From: Mycobacterium rhizamassiliense
Lineage (GTDB): Bacteria; Actinomycetota; Actinomycetes; Mycobacteriales; Mycobacteriaceae
Reading direction: 5' to 3'
DNA length: 64,000 nt
NCBI RefSeq assembly: GCF_900157375.1
Contig: NZ_LT721901.1
Location: 614,365-678,364, forward strand
The notes beneath the pieces are model-generated. The model saw nothing but the letters and a program-made list of their open reading frames with translations. It was not told the DNA's origin and ran no database searches. Numbering within the stretch: the first letter of the stretch is position 1; each line of letters starts with the position of its first letter. A program made the translations under genes and the position numbers. Of this stretch, positions 6,743 through 15,770 are shown one piece after another.

Positions 6743-8086
6743 TTAGCTGAGGCCGCCCATCCAGCTGTGGAATCGACCGTCCGGGTCGTAGGCCGCGCGC
6801 ACCTTATCCAGGCGTGCCATGTTGGATTCGGCGATGACTCGGGCCGGACGGCGGCACAGATTCTCGTCGGCGAGCGAGCTGCCAGTCGCCAAGTGCGACA
6901 TGGCCGCCATGTTCGACGCGGCCCAGTCGCGGTACCGCGCATCGTCGGCCGGATCCTGCCAGATCGTGTAGAGCGCCAGGTAGATCTCGTCTTCCACGCC
7001 GTACACCATGTCCGCACGCTCCTGGGACGTCTTCCAGCCCGTGAAAATGAAGTGCGAAGGGTGCGGTGGCATGGTTTCGATGATGTTGCGGATGCCCGGC
7101 AGTAATTGTTCTGCGGACGCCGACGTGAACATGTTGTCGGCGATGTAGCGTTGCCCCTTCGGGTAGCTGGCCATCACGGCGGCATACCAATTGGCCAAAG
7201 TCGTCGGCGCATAAGGAAGATTGACGATCGCCTTGTCGATGACCGGGCAACTGCCCAGCGGGGCAAGCGCTTTCATCGCCTCCTCCTCGGTGTCGGCGAA
7301 CACCGGTGAGGCGATTGTGATGCCAGGCTGGTTGAGCCCGGCCGCCGGAAAGCTGCACGCAGTGTGGATCTGGAGTTCAACTCGGTCGTCGATCTCGGGA
7401 ACGATCGAGCGTGCCCAGGTGAACACCTCGTCGGCAACCTCGATCGGATACATGTAGAGGCAGGTACCCCAGACGGCGGGACGCGGGTAGACCCGCAGCC
7501 GGAAGGAGGTGACCACACCGAAGAAGCCCGGCCCAGAGCCGCGCGCCGCCCAATACAGGTCCGGATGGTTCTCAGTGTCGCAGTAGATCTGTTCCCCGTC
7601 GGCGGTGACGACTTCCAGTCCAAGCACGCTCTCGCACGCAGGTCCGAGCACCGGACTGTTCCAGCCGTAGCCGCCCTGCAGAAGAAAGCCGCCGAGGCAA
7701 ATGCCTTCGCAATGGCCGGCGGGGAAGAATAGCCCTTGCGAGTCCAGTTCTGTCGCAAAGACACTGGCGACTTTGCCCGGACCGACGTCCGCGATCATCC
7801 GATCCGGATCGACGGTGCAGTGGTCGAGGCGACTGACGTCGAGCAGCAGACCGCCGTCACGCAGGTGACTGGCTGTCCAGCTGTGCCCACCGGAACGCAC
7901 ACCGACATGGTGTCCGTTGGCTCGTGCGTAACGGATCGCCGCGACCACGTCTTCGGTGTCGCTCGCTTGCACGATTACATCGGGAAAGCGTTCTGGCAGC
8001 AGGCCATTCCACACCGTTGCCCGGCGGGCCGTCTCGTAACCATCTGCGCCACACAGGAATTTCTTTTCGGTGGAAAGTAAAATCAC
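6743..8086 (-). CDS. FAD-linked oxidase, berberine-bridge-enzyme type
   Basis: 447 residues of the VAO/PCMH flavoprotein family. RSGGHSW carries His68, the usual 8-alpha-histidyl FAD attachment residue. PAGHCEGICLGGFLLQGGYG has Cys126 in the place of the 6-S-cysteinyl link, so bicovalent FAD is likely. The C-terminal YDPDGRF matches the family's YDP motif. Such enzymes oxidise alcohols, amines or C-H/C-N bonds with oxygen, often in natural product pathways. There is no signal peptide, so it is probably cytoplasmic. The ATG overlaps the monooxygenase stop by 4 bases, so the two flavoproteins are co-translated. Confidence 0.87.
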   Translation of the reverse strand: MILLSTEKKFLCGADGYETARRATVWNGLLPERFPDVIVQASDTEDVVAAIRYARANGHHVGVRSGGHSWTASHLRDGGLLLDVSRLDHCTVDPDRMIADVGPGKVASVFATELDSQGLFFPAGHCEGICLGGFLLQGGYGWNSPVLGPACESVLGLEVVTADGEQIYCDTENHPDLYWAARGSGPGFFGVVTSFRLRVYPRPAVWGTCLYMYPIEVADEVFTWARSIVPEIDDRVELQIHTACSFPAAGLNQPGITIASPVFADTEEEAMKALAPLGSCPVIDKAIVNLPYAPTTLANWYAAVMASYPKGQRYIADNMFTSASAEQLLPGIRNIIETMPPHPSHFIFTGWKTSQERADMVYGVEDEIYLALYTIWQDPADDARYRDWAASNMAAMSHLATGSSLADENLCRRPARVIAESNMARLDKVRAAYDPDGRFHSWMGGLS

Positions 8087-9318
8087 TGCGCCCCCATGGT
8101 TTTCACATACGCCATCTCCGACCGCATTCCCGGGATGGCCCCGTCAAACGTCCGATACTGCCGAGCCAAGCCGGTCTGATCTAGGTAGAGCGCGACCTCG
8201 GCGGCCAGCGGAGTCGCCGCCAGCCGGATCGCCCGGAGCGGACCGTTAGGCGGAATGCCGTATCCGATTGCGAACATTCCGTCGCTCACGTGGGAGGCAA
8301 AGCCGCCCCTCGGTTTGCCGTGCTCGTCGAGGACGCCAAGATGCCCGACCATACTGTCGAGTTCCGTCGCGAACCCGGTAGCGGCAATGATCACCTGCGG
8401 CGCGACCGACGCCCCGTCGGCGAGGATCACGCCGTCGGATTCGACCGCCTTGACAGCGCCGACGACCTCCACGCGCCCGGCCCGCACGGCGTCGATGAGC
8501 TCGTCGGCCAGCGTCGGGATACGACCCCGTGTTTCCACCGTCGCCTTCAGGCCCAGTGGCGGGCGCGCGAAGCCGTAGGCCGACAGGTCACCACCCCACA
8601 TCAGGCGGTTCATCCGCGTGATCACCGGATCGACCACTTTCGCGGGGACCCGCGAGAACAGCTCAAGAAAAATATCCGAGGGAATCGGCCCGATGGCCCG
8701 CCGCACCAGGTGCGGCGGTGTGCGCACCGCGAGCCAGATCCGTCGCGCGCCGTCGTTAGCGAGTTGCACAGCGATGTCGGCCGCCGAATTGCCCGCGCCA
8801 ACGACGAGAACGTCGCGGCCACGGTAGGGCCACGCGTTGACGAGGTCCCCGGAATGAACGATCTCGCCGTTGAAACCACCGAGTCCGGGCCATGCGGGGA
8901 TGGTGGGTACACTGTAGTTGCCCGTGGCGAGAACGATTGCCGGAGTGCGGATTTCGCCGGCCGACGTGTCAAGTTGCCAGAGTCGCCCGGCACGCTCGAC
9001 ACGGTGGACGTCACATCCGAGCGCCAGGGCGATGTTCTGCCGCGCGACGTAATGATCGAAATAGCGAACCATGTCCTCCTTGGTCGGCCAGCGGCCGGCG
9101 CTCAAGGGGATCCGTTGTCCGGGAAGGTGCGACAAAAATCCGGTCGTGTTGAGCCGGAAGTTGTCATAACGCGTGCGCCAGGAAATCGCCGGGGCCGCTG
9201 CGCGATCGAGAACGAGCGTGTTGACGCCGTGCTGATGATCGAGTTCCCGCGCGACAGCCAGACCGGCGGGCCCCGCCCCGATGACAACGACGTCGGGGTC
9301 CCCAGTCTCTGCGGTCAT
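8083..9318 (-). CDS. Flavin-containing monooxygenase (YUCCA/N-hydroxylase-like)
   Basis: 411 residues with two Rossmann motifs, GAGPAGL (FAD, about 14-20) and GAGNSA (NADPH, about 174-179). Between them is the FMO signature FNGEIVHSGDL (149-159, FxGxxxH), and ATGFATELD lies near the C-terminus. These features place it with class B flavin monooxygenases such as FMOs, YUCCA and trimethylamine-type enzymes, which oxygenate N, S or carbonyl groups. It has its own SigL-type promoter ending 6 nt before the ATG, hence a leaderless mRNA. It is the first enzyme gene after sigL-rslA and overlaps the FAD oxidase gene. The substrate is unknown. Confidence 0.88.
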   Translation of the reverse strand: MTAETGDPDVVVIGAGPAGLAVARELDHQHGVNTLVLDRAAAPAISWRTRYDNFRLNTTGFLSHLPGQRIPLSAGRWPTKEDMVRYFDHYVARQNIALALGCDVHRVERAGRLWQLDTSAGEIRTPAIVLATGNYSVPTIPAWPGLGGFNGEIVHSGDLVNAWPYRGRDVLVVGAGNSAADIAVQLANDGARRIWLAVRTPPHLVRRAIGPIPSDIFLELFSRVPAKVVDPVITRMNRLMWGGDLSAYGFARPPLGLKATVETRGRIPTLADELIDAVRAGRVEVVGAVKAVESDGVILADGASVAPQVIIAATGFATELDSMVGHLGVLDEHGKPRGGFASHVSDGMFAIGYGIPPNGPLRAIRLAATPLAAEVALYLDQTGLARQYRTFDGAIPGMRSEMAYVKTMGAQ

Positions 9319-9324
9319 ACCTTT

Positions 9325-9352
9325 GACACGATCCGCGAGCGGCTTCAGTTCA
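9325..9352 (-). promoter_or_regulatory. ECF/SigL-type promoter for monooxygenase-oxidase pair
   Basis: Minus strand: TGAACT (9352-9347), a 16-nt spacer, then CGTGTC (9330-9325). The ATG of the monooxygenase (9318) starts 6 nt downstream, predicting a leaderless transcript. The site lies in the 57-bp gap after rslA. Confidence 0.72.
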
Positions 9353-9375
9353 CCGGCGCGGCGAGCCGGCGCCGC

Positions 9376-10158
9376 CTACAGCGAATGCTGCAGCAGCACC
9401 TGACCTGTGTCCGCGGCGACCACTTGCACTGCGGCAATCCGGTCCATCGGGGTCGAGATGCTGCCGGCGGGTGTCGCGGTGTGGCCGGGCTCGGCCACCC
9501 ACGTTGCCAGCCGGGTCTGGCTCCCGTCGCGGCCCACGACCACCATTGCCAGCGTGTCGTGGTGCGCGTTCAGCGGAGCTAGGCAGACGCACTTGAGGTT
9601 GATCGACGTTCCCCAGTGCTGGGGGGACAGCGCCACGTCGGAGGCCAACAGCGTGGTGCCCACCTGTGACATCGGTTGAGCGGACGCCGTGACCTGCTGG
9701 GCAGGTGGCGAGAAGTAGCCCTGCACACCGACGAACACGCCGAGTGCGAGCACCACCGCCGCGGCCGCCGATGCCACCCAGGTGACAACGCGCGTGCGCC
9801 GCCGGCGCCAGGCCACCTTCGCCAACAGCATCGGCAACAACTCCGGTGACATCGTCGGGGCGTCCGGCAACGACCCAGTAGTGCGGGCGGACTCGTCGAT
9901 CGCCGCCACTTCTTCACGGTCAAGCTGCGACAGCAGGGCCGGCACGCCACTGAGGTCAGCGACGGCATCCCGGCATTGCGGGCATCCAGCCATGTGCATC
10001 TCGAATTCGCGGCGGTCGCTGGCGGAAAGCGACCCCAGCACGTATGCGGCATCCCACATCGCGTAGCGGTGGTTGTCTTCCATGATCAGACCAAAAACCT
10101 CGTTGTCGCCGGGCGGCCCGGCGCCTCGTAGCGGCGTCCTCATTTCATCCATCTCCAT
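9376..10158 (-). CDS. rslA: Anti-sigma factor RslA
   Basis: 260 residues, directly downstream of sigL (52-bp gap), as in M. tuberculosis Rv0735-Rv0736. The ZAS motif is His55-x3-Cys59-x2-Cys62 (MHMAGCPQC), followed by LLSQLDREE, one membrane helix at about 123-148, and an extracytoplasmic domain with KCVCLAPLNA. It binds SigL at the membrane and is expected to release it on a redox signal. Three in-frame ATGs (10158, 10152, 10143) compete. The GAGGGG ribosome site is too close to the first and best placed for 10152. Confidence 0.93.
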   Translation of the reverse strand: MEMDEMRTPLRGAGPPGDNEVFGLIMEDNHRYAMWDAAYVLGSLSASDRREFEMHMAGCPQCRDAVADLSGVPALLSQLDREEVAAIDESARTTGSLPDAPTMSPELLPMLLAKVAWRRRRTRVVTWVASAAAAVVLALGVFVGVQGYFSPPAQQVTASAQPMSQVGTTLLASDVALSPQHWGTSINLKCVCLAPLNAHHDTLAMVVVGRDGSQTRLATWVAEPGHTATPAGSISTPMDRIAAVQVVAADTGQVLLQHSL

Positions 10159-10210
10159 TCACCCCTCAAGTATTCGGACCCGATGGCCACCCGGATGGGG
10201 TGGTTGGCTG

Positions 10211-10747
10211 TCATCGGGTAACTCCAAGTTCCTGCAGAGTGAGCCGCAAGGCGCGCACGGCATAGTGTAGTCGCGACTTCACGGTTCCCTCGGCGATTCC
10301 GAGGTCGGCGGCAGTTTGCGCGGTGGTCCACCCTCGGTAGTAGGACCGCTCGATCACGGCCCGGTGTTCGGTCGATAGCTGCGTCATCGCGTCGGCGATC
10401 AGCAGCCGATCCAGGGCCGCGTTCACCTCGTCCGGCGTCGCCTGTTCGGGCGCACCGTCCTCGTCGGTCGAACCGACCACGTAGCGGTACCGGGCGCTGC
10501 GCCGATCGTCGATGATCAGGTTGCGGGCCACGGTAAACAACCACGCACGCGCCGAGCGCTCGGTGTCACCGATGACCTCGGGATGCTGCCATGCCCGCAA
10601 CAACGTCTCCTGGACGACGTCCTCGGCATGACTCGCATCGCCGCCGGTCAGCCGCAGCGCATAGCGCCACAACACGGCGGCATGCTCGTCGTAGAGCGCC
10701 TTCATCAGAGCGGCTTCCCCAGCCGCGGTGCCAGCCACACGAGCCAC
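10211..10747 (-). CDS. sigL: ECF RNA polymerase sigma factor SigL
   Basis: 178 residues of ECF sigma: region 2 (LYDEHAAVLWRYALRLTGGD through EDVVQETLLRAWQHP and ARAWLFTVARNLIIDDRR) and region 4 (LSTEHRAVIERSYYRGWTTAQTAADLGIAEGTVKSRLHYAVRALR). Size and position next to mapA and rslA match Rv0735. It starts with GTG behind a GGGAGGTG site. The promoter at 10797-10770 has the same -35/-10 as the promoters of the neighbouring enzyme genes, so positive autoregulation and control of the adjacent cluster are inferred. In M. tuberculosis SigL is known to control itself and some polyketide and exported-protein genes. Confidence 0.95.
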   Translation of the reverse strand: MARVAGTAAGEAALMKALYDEHAAVLWRYALRLTGGDASHAEDVVQETLLRAWQHPEVIGDTERSARAWLFTVARNLIIDDRRSARYRYVVGSTDEDGAPEQATPDEVNAALDRLLIADAMTQLSTEHRAVIERSYYRGWTTAQTAADLGIAEGTVKSRLHYAVRALRLTLQELGVTR

Positions 10748-10769
10748 TCGATCACCTCCCGTCTACTTG

Positions 10770-10797
10770 GAAACGAGTCGAGTAGGTGTTTAGTTCA
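10770..10797 (-). promoter_or_regulatory. ECF/SigL-type autoregulatory promoter of sigL
   Basis: Minus strand: TGAACT (10797-10792), a 16-nt spacer, then CGTTTC (10775-10770). The -35 overlaps the mapA stop codon. The predicted start is near 10763, giving a short UTR that includes the GGGAGGTG ribosome site. Confidence 0.72.
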
Positions 10798-11590
10798 GCG
10801 TCAGGATGCGCGGTCCGGAGTCGGTCACCGCGACAGTGTGCTCCCAGTGCGCGGCGCGTGATCCGTCGGTGGTGGTCACCGTCCAGTCGTCGTCGAGAAT
10901 CACCGTTTTGCCGCGCCCGAGGGTCAGCATCGGTTCGATGGCCAGCACCGAGCCGGCCGCCAGCAGTGGGCCTCGGCCCGGCGCGCCCTCGTTCGGCAAG
11001 AACGGGTCCAGGTGCATCTGTCGGCCGATGCCGTGCCCGCCGTAGCCCTCCACGATGCCGAACGGGCGGCCGTACCGGGCCTCGGCCGCGCGGGTGCCCG
11101 TCTCGATGGCATGCGAGACGTCGGTCAGCCGGTTGCCGGGGATCATCGCCGCGATCCCGGCCTCCAGCGACTCCTTGGTCGCGGCGCACAGCGCCTCGTC
11201 GGCCGGATCCAGGGCGTCGACACCGAAGGTGATCGCCGCGTCGCCGTGCCAGCCGTCGAGCACCGCGCCGCAGTCGATGGACACCAGGTCACCGGGCGCG
11301 AGAAGCTCTGCGGCCGAAGGGATCCCGTGCACGACTCGGTCGTTGACCGACGCGCAGATGGACGCCGGATACCCGTGATAGCCCAGGAAGGACGGTGTCG
11401 CGCCGGCCTGCCGGATCACCGCTTCGGCAATCTCGTCGAGGCCCAGGGTCGATGCCCCGGCTACGGCGGCGGCACGGACCGCCTGCAGGGCGGTGGCGAC
11501 CACCGCGCCGGCCGCGGCCATCGCCTCGAGTTCCGCCGCGCTGCGCTGCGGCACAGTCCTGCGACTCCGCAGCCGCGCCAACGGGCGCAT
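10790..11590 (-). CDS. mapA: Methionine aminopeptidase MapA
   Basis: 266 residues of type I methionine aminopeptidase, which removes the initiator Met from nascent proteins. The five metal ligands are visible: Asp in SIDCGA, Asp in HGDAAITF, His in GGHGIG, Glu in AIEPM and Glu in WEHTV. Two bases separate it from adk in the conserved secY-adk-mapA string (Rv0732-0734). Confidence 0.96.
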   Translation of the reverse strand: MRPLARLRSRRTVPQRSAAELEAMAAAGAVVATALQAVRAAAVAGASTLGLDEIAEAVIRQAGATPSFLGYHGYPASICASVNDRVVHGIPSAAELLAPGDLVSIDCGAVLDGWHGDAAITFGVDALDPADEALCAATKESLEAGIAAMIPGNRLTDVSHAIETGTRAAEARYGRPFGIVEGYGGHGIGRQMHLDPFLPNEGAPGRGPLLAAGSVLAIEPMLTLGRGKTVILDDDWTVTTTDGSRAAHWEHTVAVTDSGPRILTLN

Positions 11591-11592
11591 CC

Positions 11593-12138
11593 CTACTTAC
11601 CCAGCGCTTGCAGCGCGCGAGCGAACACCTCATCCATCGTGCCGATGGCGTCGACAGTCTTCAACTCGCCGCTGTAGTACTCCAACAGCGGCGCCGTCTC
11701 GTCGCGGTAGACCTTCATCCGGTTGACGATCACCTCTTCGGTGTCGTCGGCCCGGCCACGGCCCTTGAGACGCTGCAGCAACTCGTCCTCCGACACCCGG
11801 AATTCCAGCACCGCGTCGATGTCGGTGCCCCGGCGCCCGAGCATTTCGTGCAGCGCCTTGGCCTGCTCCACCGAGCGCGGATACCCGTCCAGGATGAAGC
11901 CGTTGGCCACGTCCGCGTCGTTCAGGCGGTCGTCGACGAGCTGGTTGGTCAATTCCGACGGGACCAGGTCGCCGGCGTCGAGGTAGCGCTTGGCCTCCAG
12001 GCCGAGCTTGGTGCCTTCGCCGATGTTGCGCCGGAAGAGTTCGCCTGTGGAGATCTGCGGGACGCCGAGCTTCTCTTCAAGCTTTTCGGCCTGGGTGCCC
12101 TTGCCCGCCCCGGGCGGCCCCAGCAAAACGACTCTCAC
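11593..12138 (-). CDS. adk: Adenylate kinase
   Basis: 181 residues, the usual short actinobacterial form with a short LID. P-loop GPPGAGKGT at the N-terminus, DGYPRS for AMP binding, and GRGRADD with [11 protein letters not shown] in the LID/C-terminal part. It converts ATP + AMP to 2 ADP. The GTG start at 12138 overlaps the secY stop (GTGA), which decides it against longer readings of the open frame. Confidence 0.97.
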   Translation of the reverse strand: MRVVLLGPPGAGKGTQAEKLEEKLGVPQISTGELFRRNIGEGTKLGLEAKRYLDAGDLVPSELTNQLVDDRLNDADVANGFILDGYPRSVEQAKALHEMLGRRGTDIDAVLEFRVSEDELLQRLKGRGRADDTEEVIVNRMKVYRDETAPLLEYYSGELKTVDAIGTMDEVFARALQALGK

Positions 12139-13460
12139 TTGAGGAACCCTTCGTAGTTGCGCTGCATGAGCTGGCTCTCGATCTGCTTGACCGTATCCAA
12201 CCCGACGCCAATCATGATCAAAACCGCAGTACCACCGAAGGGCAGGTTCTGCACGGCCCCGCCATTGCCGATCTGAAGGAACAGGTTCGGCAACACGGAA
12301 ATGGCACCCAGGTAGATCGAGCCCGGCAACGTAATCCTGCTCAGCACGTAACGCAGATAGTCGGCGGTCGGCTTCCCGGGGCGAATGCCGGGAATGAAGC
12401 CGCCGAACTTCTTCATTTCGTCGGCACGCTCGTCTGGGTTGAACGTGATCGATACGTAGAAGTACGTGAAGAAGATGATCAGCCCGAAGTAGATGCCGAT
12501 GTATACCGGATCGCTCGGGTCCGACAGGTAGCTGCCGACGAACTTGTCCCACCAGCTGTTGCCGACACCGCCACTGCCGCTGCGCACCAGCTGGGTGATC
12601 AGGTGCGGGATGTAGATCAGCGACGACGCGAAGATGACCGGGATAACACCCGCCTGGTTGACCTTCAGCGGCAGGTAGGTGGACGTTCCGCCGTACATGC
12701 GCCGGCCCACCATGCGCTTGGCGTACTGCACCGGGATACGCCGCTGGCCCTGCTCGACGAAGACCACGCCGACGATGATGGCCAGCGCCGCGACGCAGAC
12801 GGCGGCAAAGATGATGCCGCCGCGGCTGTCCAGGATGCTCTTTCCCTCGGACGGGATGCGGGCGGCGATACCGACGAAGATCAGCAGGGACATCCCGTTG
12901 CCGATGCCGCGTTCGGTGATCAGCTCACCCATCCACATCACCAAGGCCGCGCCCGAGGTCATCACGAGCACGATGACGATCAGGGTGAAGATGCTCTGGT
13001 CGGCGATGATGTCCAGGGAGCAGCCCTGCAGCAGGCCGCCGTTGGCCGCCAGGGCCACGATGCTGGTTCCCTGCAGCACGGCCAGCGCGATCGCCAGGTA
13101 CCGCGTGTACTGCGTCATCTTGGCCTGGCCCGACTGGCCCTCCTTGCGCAACTCCTCGAAGCGCGGGATGACCACGGTGAGCAGCTGCACGATGATGCTG
13201 GCGGTGATGTAGGGCATTACGCCCACCGCGAACACCGTCAGCTTCAGCAGCGCGCCACCGGAGAACAGGTTGATCAGCGAGTAGATCTGCCCGGCCTCGC
13301 CACCGCTGGCCTCTTTGATGCACTGCTGGACATTAGGAAAGTTGACCCCAGGCGACGGCAGCGCAGCGCCGAGCCGGTACAGCACGACGATGCCAAGCGT
13401 GAAAAGGATCTTCCGTCTCAGGTCGGCTGTCCGCAGCGATGAGATGAAAGCCGAAAGCAC
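12135..13460 (-). CDS. secY: Preprotein translocase subunit SecY
   Basis: 441 residues with ten hydrophobic segments and SecY signatures: [11 protein letters not shown] early, [15 protein letters not shown], the cytosolic loop [31 protein letters not shown], and a C-terminus ending near [12 protein letters not shown]. It is the pore of the general secretion channel in the plasma membrane. GTG start behind CAGGAGGAAGA. First gene of the secY-adk-mapA unit. Confidence 0.97.
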   Translation of the reverse strand: MLSAFISSLRTADLRRKILFTLGIVVLYRLGAALPSPGVNFPNVQQCIKEASGGEAGQIYSLINLFSGGALLKLTVFAVGVMPYITASIIVQLLTVVIPRFEELRKEGQSGQAKMTQYTRYLAIALAVLQGTSIVALAANGGLLQGCSLDIIADQSIFTLIVIVLVMTSGAALVMWMGELITERGIGNGMSLLIFVGIAARIPSEGKSILDSRGGIIFAAVCVAALAIIVGVVFVEQGQRRIPVQYAKRMVGRRMYGGTSTYLPLKVNQAGVIPVIFASSLIYIPHLITQLVRSGSGGVGNSWWDKFVGSYLSDPSDPVYIGIYFGLIIFFTYFYVSITFNPDERADEMKKFGGFIPGIRPGKPTADYLRYVLSRITLPGSIYLGAISVLPNLFLQIGNGGAVQNLPFGGTAVLIMIGVGLDTVKQIESQLMQRNYEGFLK

Positions 13461-13902
13461 TCTTCCTCCTGCGCAACCTAGGTTAATCCTGCGTCACGCG
13501 CCCAACTCCCGCAGGCCAGGACGAACGGCGTCGCGCGTCAAATCGTGTACGAGACTAACAGCTGGCGCGGGTAGCTCCTTAAAAGGCCCGTCATCCAAGC
13601 ATGCCAAAACGGCCGAAAAAGACACAGCGACTGCATAGCTACTAGGCGTAGAGTTCTGCTGGTTCGTTGCATTTGCTAAGTATCAAAAGCTGGGTCACGG
13701 CGGCAGGAGCGCAGATGACGCACGCGGGCGGCACACGGTTCGGCGATGACGCCGGTGACCTGGCCTCCTGCCTGAGCCGGACACTCCCTTACCGCCGTCC
13801 GGGCAGCCGGCCCGCCGGCCGAACGGGAATCGCCGATCAACGACGACGGCACAGCCCCGATCTAGGCCATTCATGTTTCGGCCGAACCCCTCGAGGAGCA
13901 CC
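13461..13902. other. Intergenic region between divergent secY and methyltransferase genes
   Basis: 442 bp without a credible gene. It must hold the secY promoter and the promoter of the first methyltransferase. A perfect 10-bp palindrome AACCTAGGTT lies at 13475-13484, just ahead of the secY ribosome site. No promoter could be assigned with confidence. Confidence 0.6.
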
Positions 13903-14817
13903 ATGACACGCACCGATCAAGACAGCTGGGACCTCGCCTCGAGCGTCGGCGCGACGGCCACCATGGTCGCCGCGGCCCGCGCCTTGGCCAGCAACGAGGC
14001 CAGCCCGATCATCAACGACCCTTTCGCGGCCCCACTGGTGCGGGCGGTAGGGCTCGACTTCTTCCGCAGGTTGGTCGACGGCGAGGTCGCGCTATCCGAG
14101 GCGTCCGAGGACGGCGAGCGGAATCTGCAGACCGAAACCGATTCCATTGCGGTCCGCACGCGTTTCTTCGACGACTTCTTTCTCAATGCGGCCCGCGACG
14201 GCGTCCGGCAATCGGTGATTCTGGCGGCGGGACTCGATGCGCGCGCCTACCGATTGGCCTGGCCGAGCGAGAGCGTCGTTTACGAAGTCGATCAGCCGAA
14301 AGTCATCGAATTCAAGACCACCACGATGTCCAGCCTCGGTGCGGCGCCGACCGCCGAGCGGCGCACCGTCAGCATCGACCTGCGGGAAGACTGGCCGGCC
14401 GCGTTGCGCAGCAACGGTTTTGACGTCACCCAGCCGACGGCCTGGAGCGCCGAAGGCCTGCTGATGTACCTGCCGCCGGATGCGCAGGACCGGCTCTTCG
14501 ACAACATCACCGAGCTGTCCGCGCCGGGCAGCCAGCTGTCCACCGAATACCACGGCGAATCGGACTCGACGCTGACGATGTCGGATCGCGCCAAGCAGTT
14601 CAGCCAGCGGTGGGCCACGATCGGCTGCGACATCGACCTGTCCGGCCTCTTCTTCGACGGCGAGCGCAGCAATGTCGTCGACTACCTGACCGGCCGCGGC
14701 TGGCAGACCAGCGCCCGGCCGCGGCGCGAGCTGTTCACCGAGTACGGCCGCACCTTCCCCGACGACGAGACGTCGCAGCTACGCAACATCATCGCCCTGA
14801 CCGCAACGCTCGGATAG
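13903..14817 (+). CDS. SAM-dependent methyltransferase, TIGR00027/PF04072 family (copy 1)
   Basis: 304 residues from ATG 13903, which has GAGGAG 5-6 nt upstream; an open frame further upstream is not conserved among the paralogs. Family marks: N-terminal [43 protein letters not shown], motif I VILAAGLDARAYRL, YEVDQPKVIEFK, and [20 protein letters not shown]. This large mycobacterial family is annotated as putative leucine-carboxyl-type O-methyltransferases; substrates are unknown. It occupies the place of Rv0731c next to secY and is the first of three tandem copies. Confidence 0.9.
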   Translation: MTRTDQDSWDLASSVGATATMVAAARALASNEASPIINDPFAAPLVRAVGLDFFRRLVDGEVALSEASEDGERNLQTETDSIAVRTRFFDDFFLNAARDGVRQSVILAAGLDARAYRLAWPSESVVYEVDQPKVIEFKTTTMSSLGAAPTAERRTVSIDLREDWPAALRSNGFDVTQPTAWSAEGLLMYLPPDAQDRLFDNITELSAPGSQLSTEYHGESDSTLTMSDRAKQFSQRWATIGCDIDLSGLFFDGERSNVVDYLTGRGWQTSARPRRELFTEYGRTFPDDETSQLRNIIALTATLG

Positions 14818-14827
14818 GAGTGCTCCC

Positions 14828-15760
14828 ATGACCAACGCATCCGACACCCCCGACACCAAACGATTCGACGGTGACAGCTGGGATTTGGCGTCCAGCGTCG
14901 GCGCTACCGCGACGGCGGTCGCGGCCCGGCGGGCGATGGCGTCCAAGGGGCCGAACCCGCTGATCGACGATCCGTTCGCCGAGCCTTTGGTCAACGCCGT
15001 CGGCGTCGACGCCTTCATCCGGATGATGAACGGCGAAGTCGAATTGTCCGACGACGATCCCGCGTTCACGCCGCAACGGCTCAGCGAGGGCATGGCGGTG
15101 CGCACCCGCTTCTTCGACGCCTTCTTCCTCGAGGCCGCCGAAGCCGGTGTGCGCCAAGCGGTCATCCTCGCCTCGGGCCTGGACACCCGCGCCTACCGGC
15201 TGCCGTGGCCGGCCGGGACCGTGCTCTACGAGATCGACCAGCCGCAGGTGATCGAATTCAAGACGCGCACGCTGTCCGATCTGGGCGCGGCGCCGACCGC
15301 CGACCGCCGGACGGTCGCGATCGACCTGCGCGACGATTGGGTGGCCGCGTTGCGCGGCAACGGATTCGACCCGGCGCAGCCGACGGCGTGGATCGCCGAG
15401 GGGCTGCTCGGGTACTTGCCGCCGGACGCCCAGGACCGGCTGTTCGACAACATCACCGCGCTGTCGGCACCCGGCAGCCGCATCGGCACCGGCTATGTCT
15501 CCGACATGCGCGACCGGGTCGATAAGCGGGGCCGCGAAATGAGCGAACGTTGGCGGCGCATGGGCCTGAACCTCAACTGGTCCGACCTGGTCTACACCGG
15601 CGAGCGCAACGACGTGGTGGCCTACCTTGGCGAGCGAGGCTGGCAGACATCGGTGCGCAGCACGCCGGAGATGTACGCGCACAACGGCTTTGAGTTCCCC
15701 ACCGAACCGTCCATGGCCGCCTTCGGCGACATCAAATACGTATCCGCGACGCTGAACTAG
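14828..15760 (+). CDS. SAM-dependent methyltransferase, TIGR00027/PF04072 family (copy 2)
   Basis: 310 residues, 10 bp after copy 1, with AGGAG about 7 nt from the ATG. Motif I is [19 protein letters not shown], followed by [27 protein letters not shown]. The central motif is [12 protein letters not shown], where copies 1 and 3 have [12 protein letters not shown]. The C-terminal third is the most divergent between copies and is the likely substrate-specific part. Confidence 0.9.
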   Translation: MTNASDTPDTKRFDGDSWDLASSVGATATAVAARRAMASKGPNPLIDDPFAEPLVNAVGVDAFIRMMNGEVELSDDDPAFTPQRLSEGMAVRTRFFDAFFLEAAEAGVRQAVILASGLDTRAYRLPWPAGTVLYEIDQPQVIEFKTRTLSDLGAAPTADRRTVAIDLRDDWVAALRGNGFDPAQPTAWIAEGLLGYLPPDAQDRLFDNITALSAPGSRIGTGYVSDMRDRVDKRGREMSERWRRMGLNLNWSDLVYTGERNDVVAYLGERGWQTSVRSTPEMYAHNGFEFPTEPSMAAFGDIKYVSATLN

Positions 15761-15770
15761 GAGTGTGGGC

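Noticed and set aside
10211..10747. Sigma factor other than SigL
   Set aside because: The mapA-sigma-rslA order, length and RslA partner all match SigL, so I kept that name.
13667..13906. Plus-strand ORF of 79 codons upstream of methyltransferase copy 1
   Set aside because: No ribosome site, no recognisable domain, and it runs across the real ATG region in another frame.
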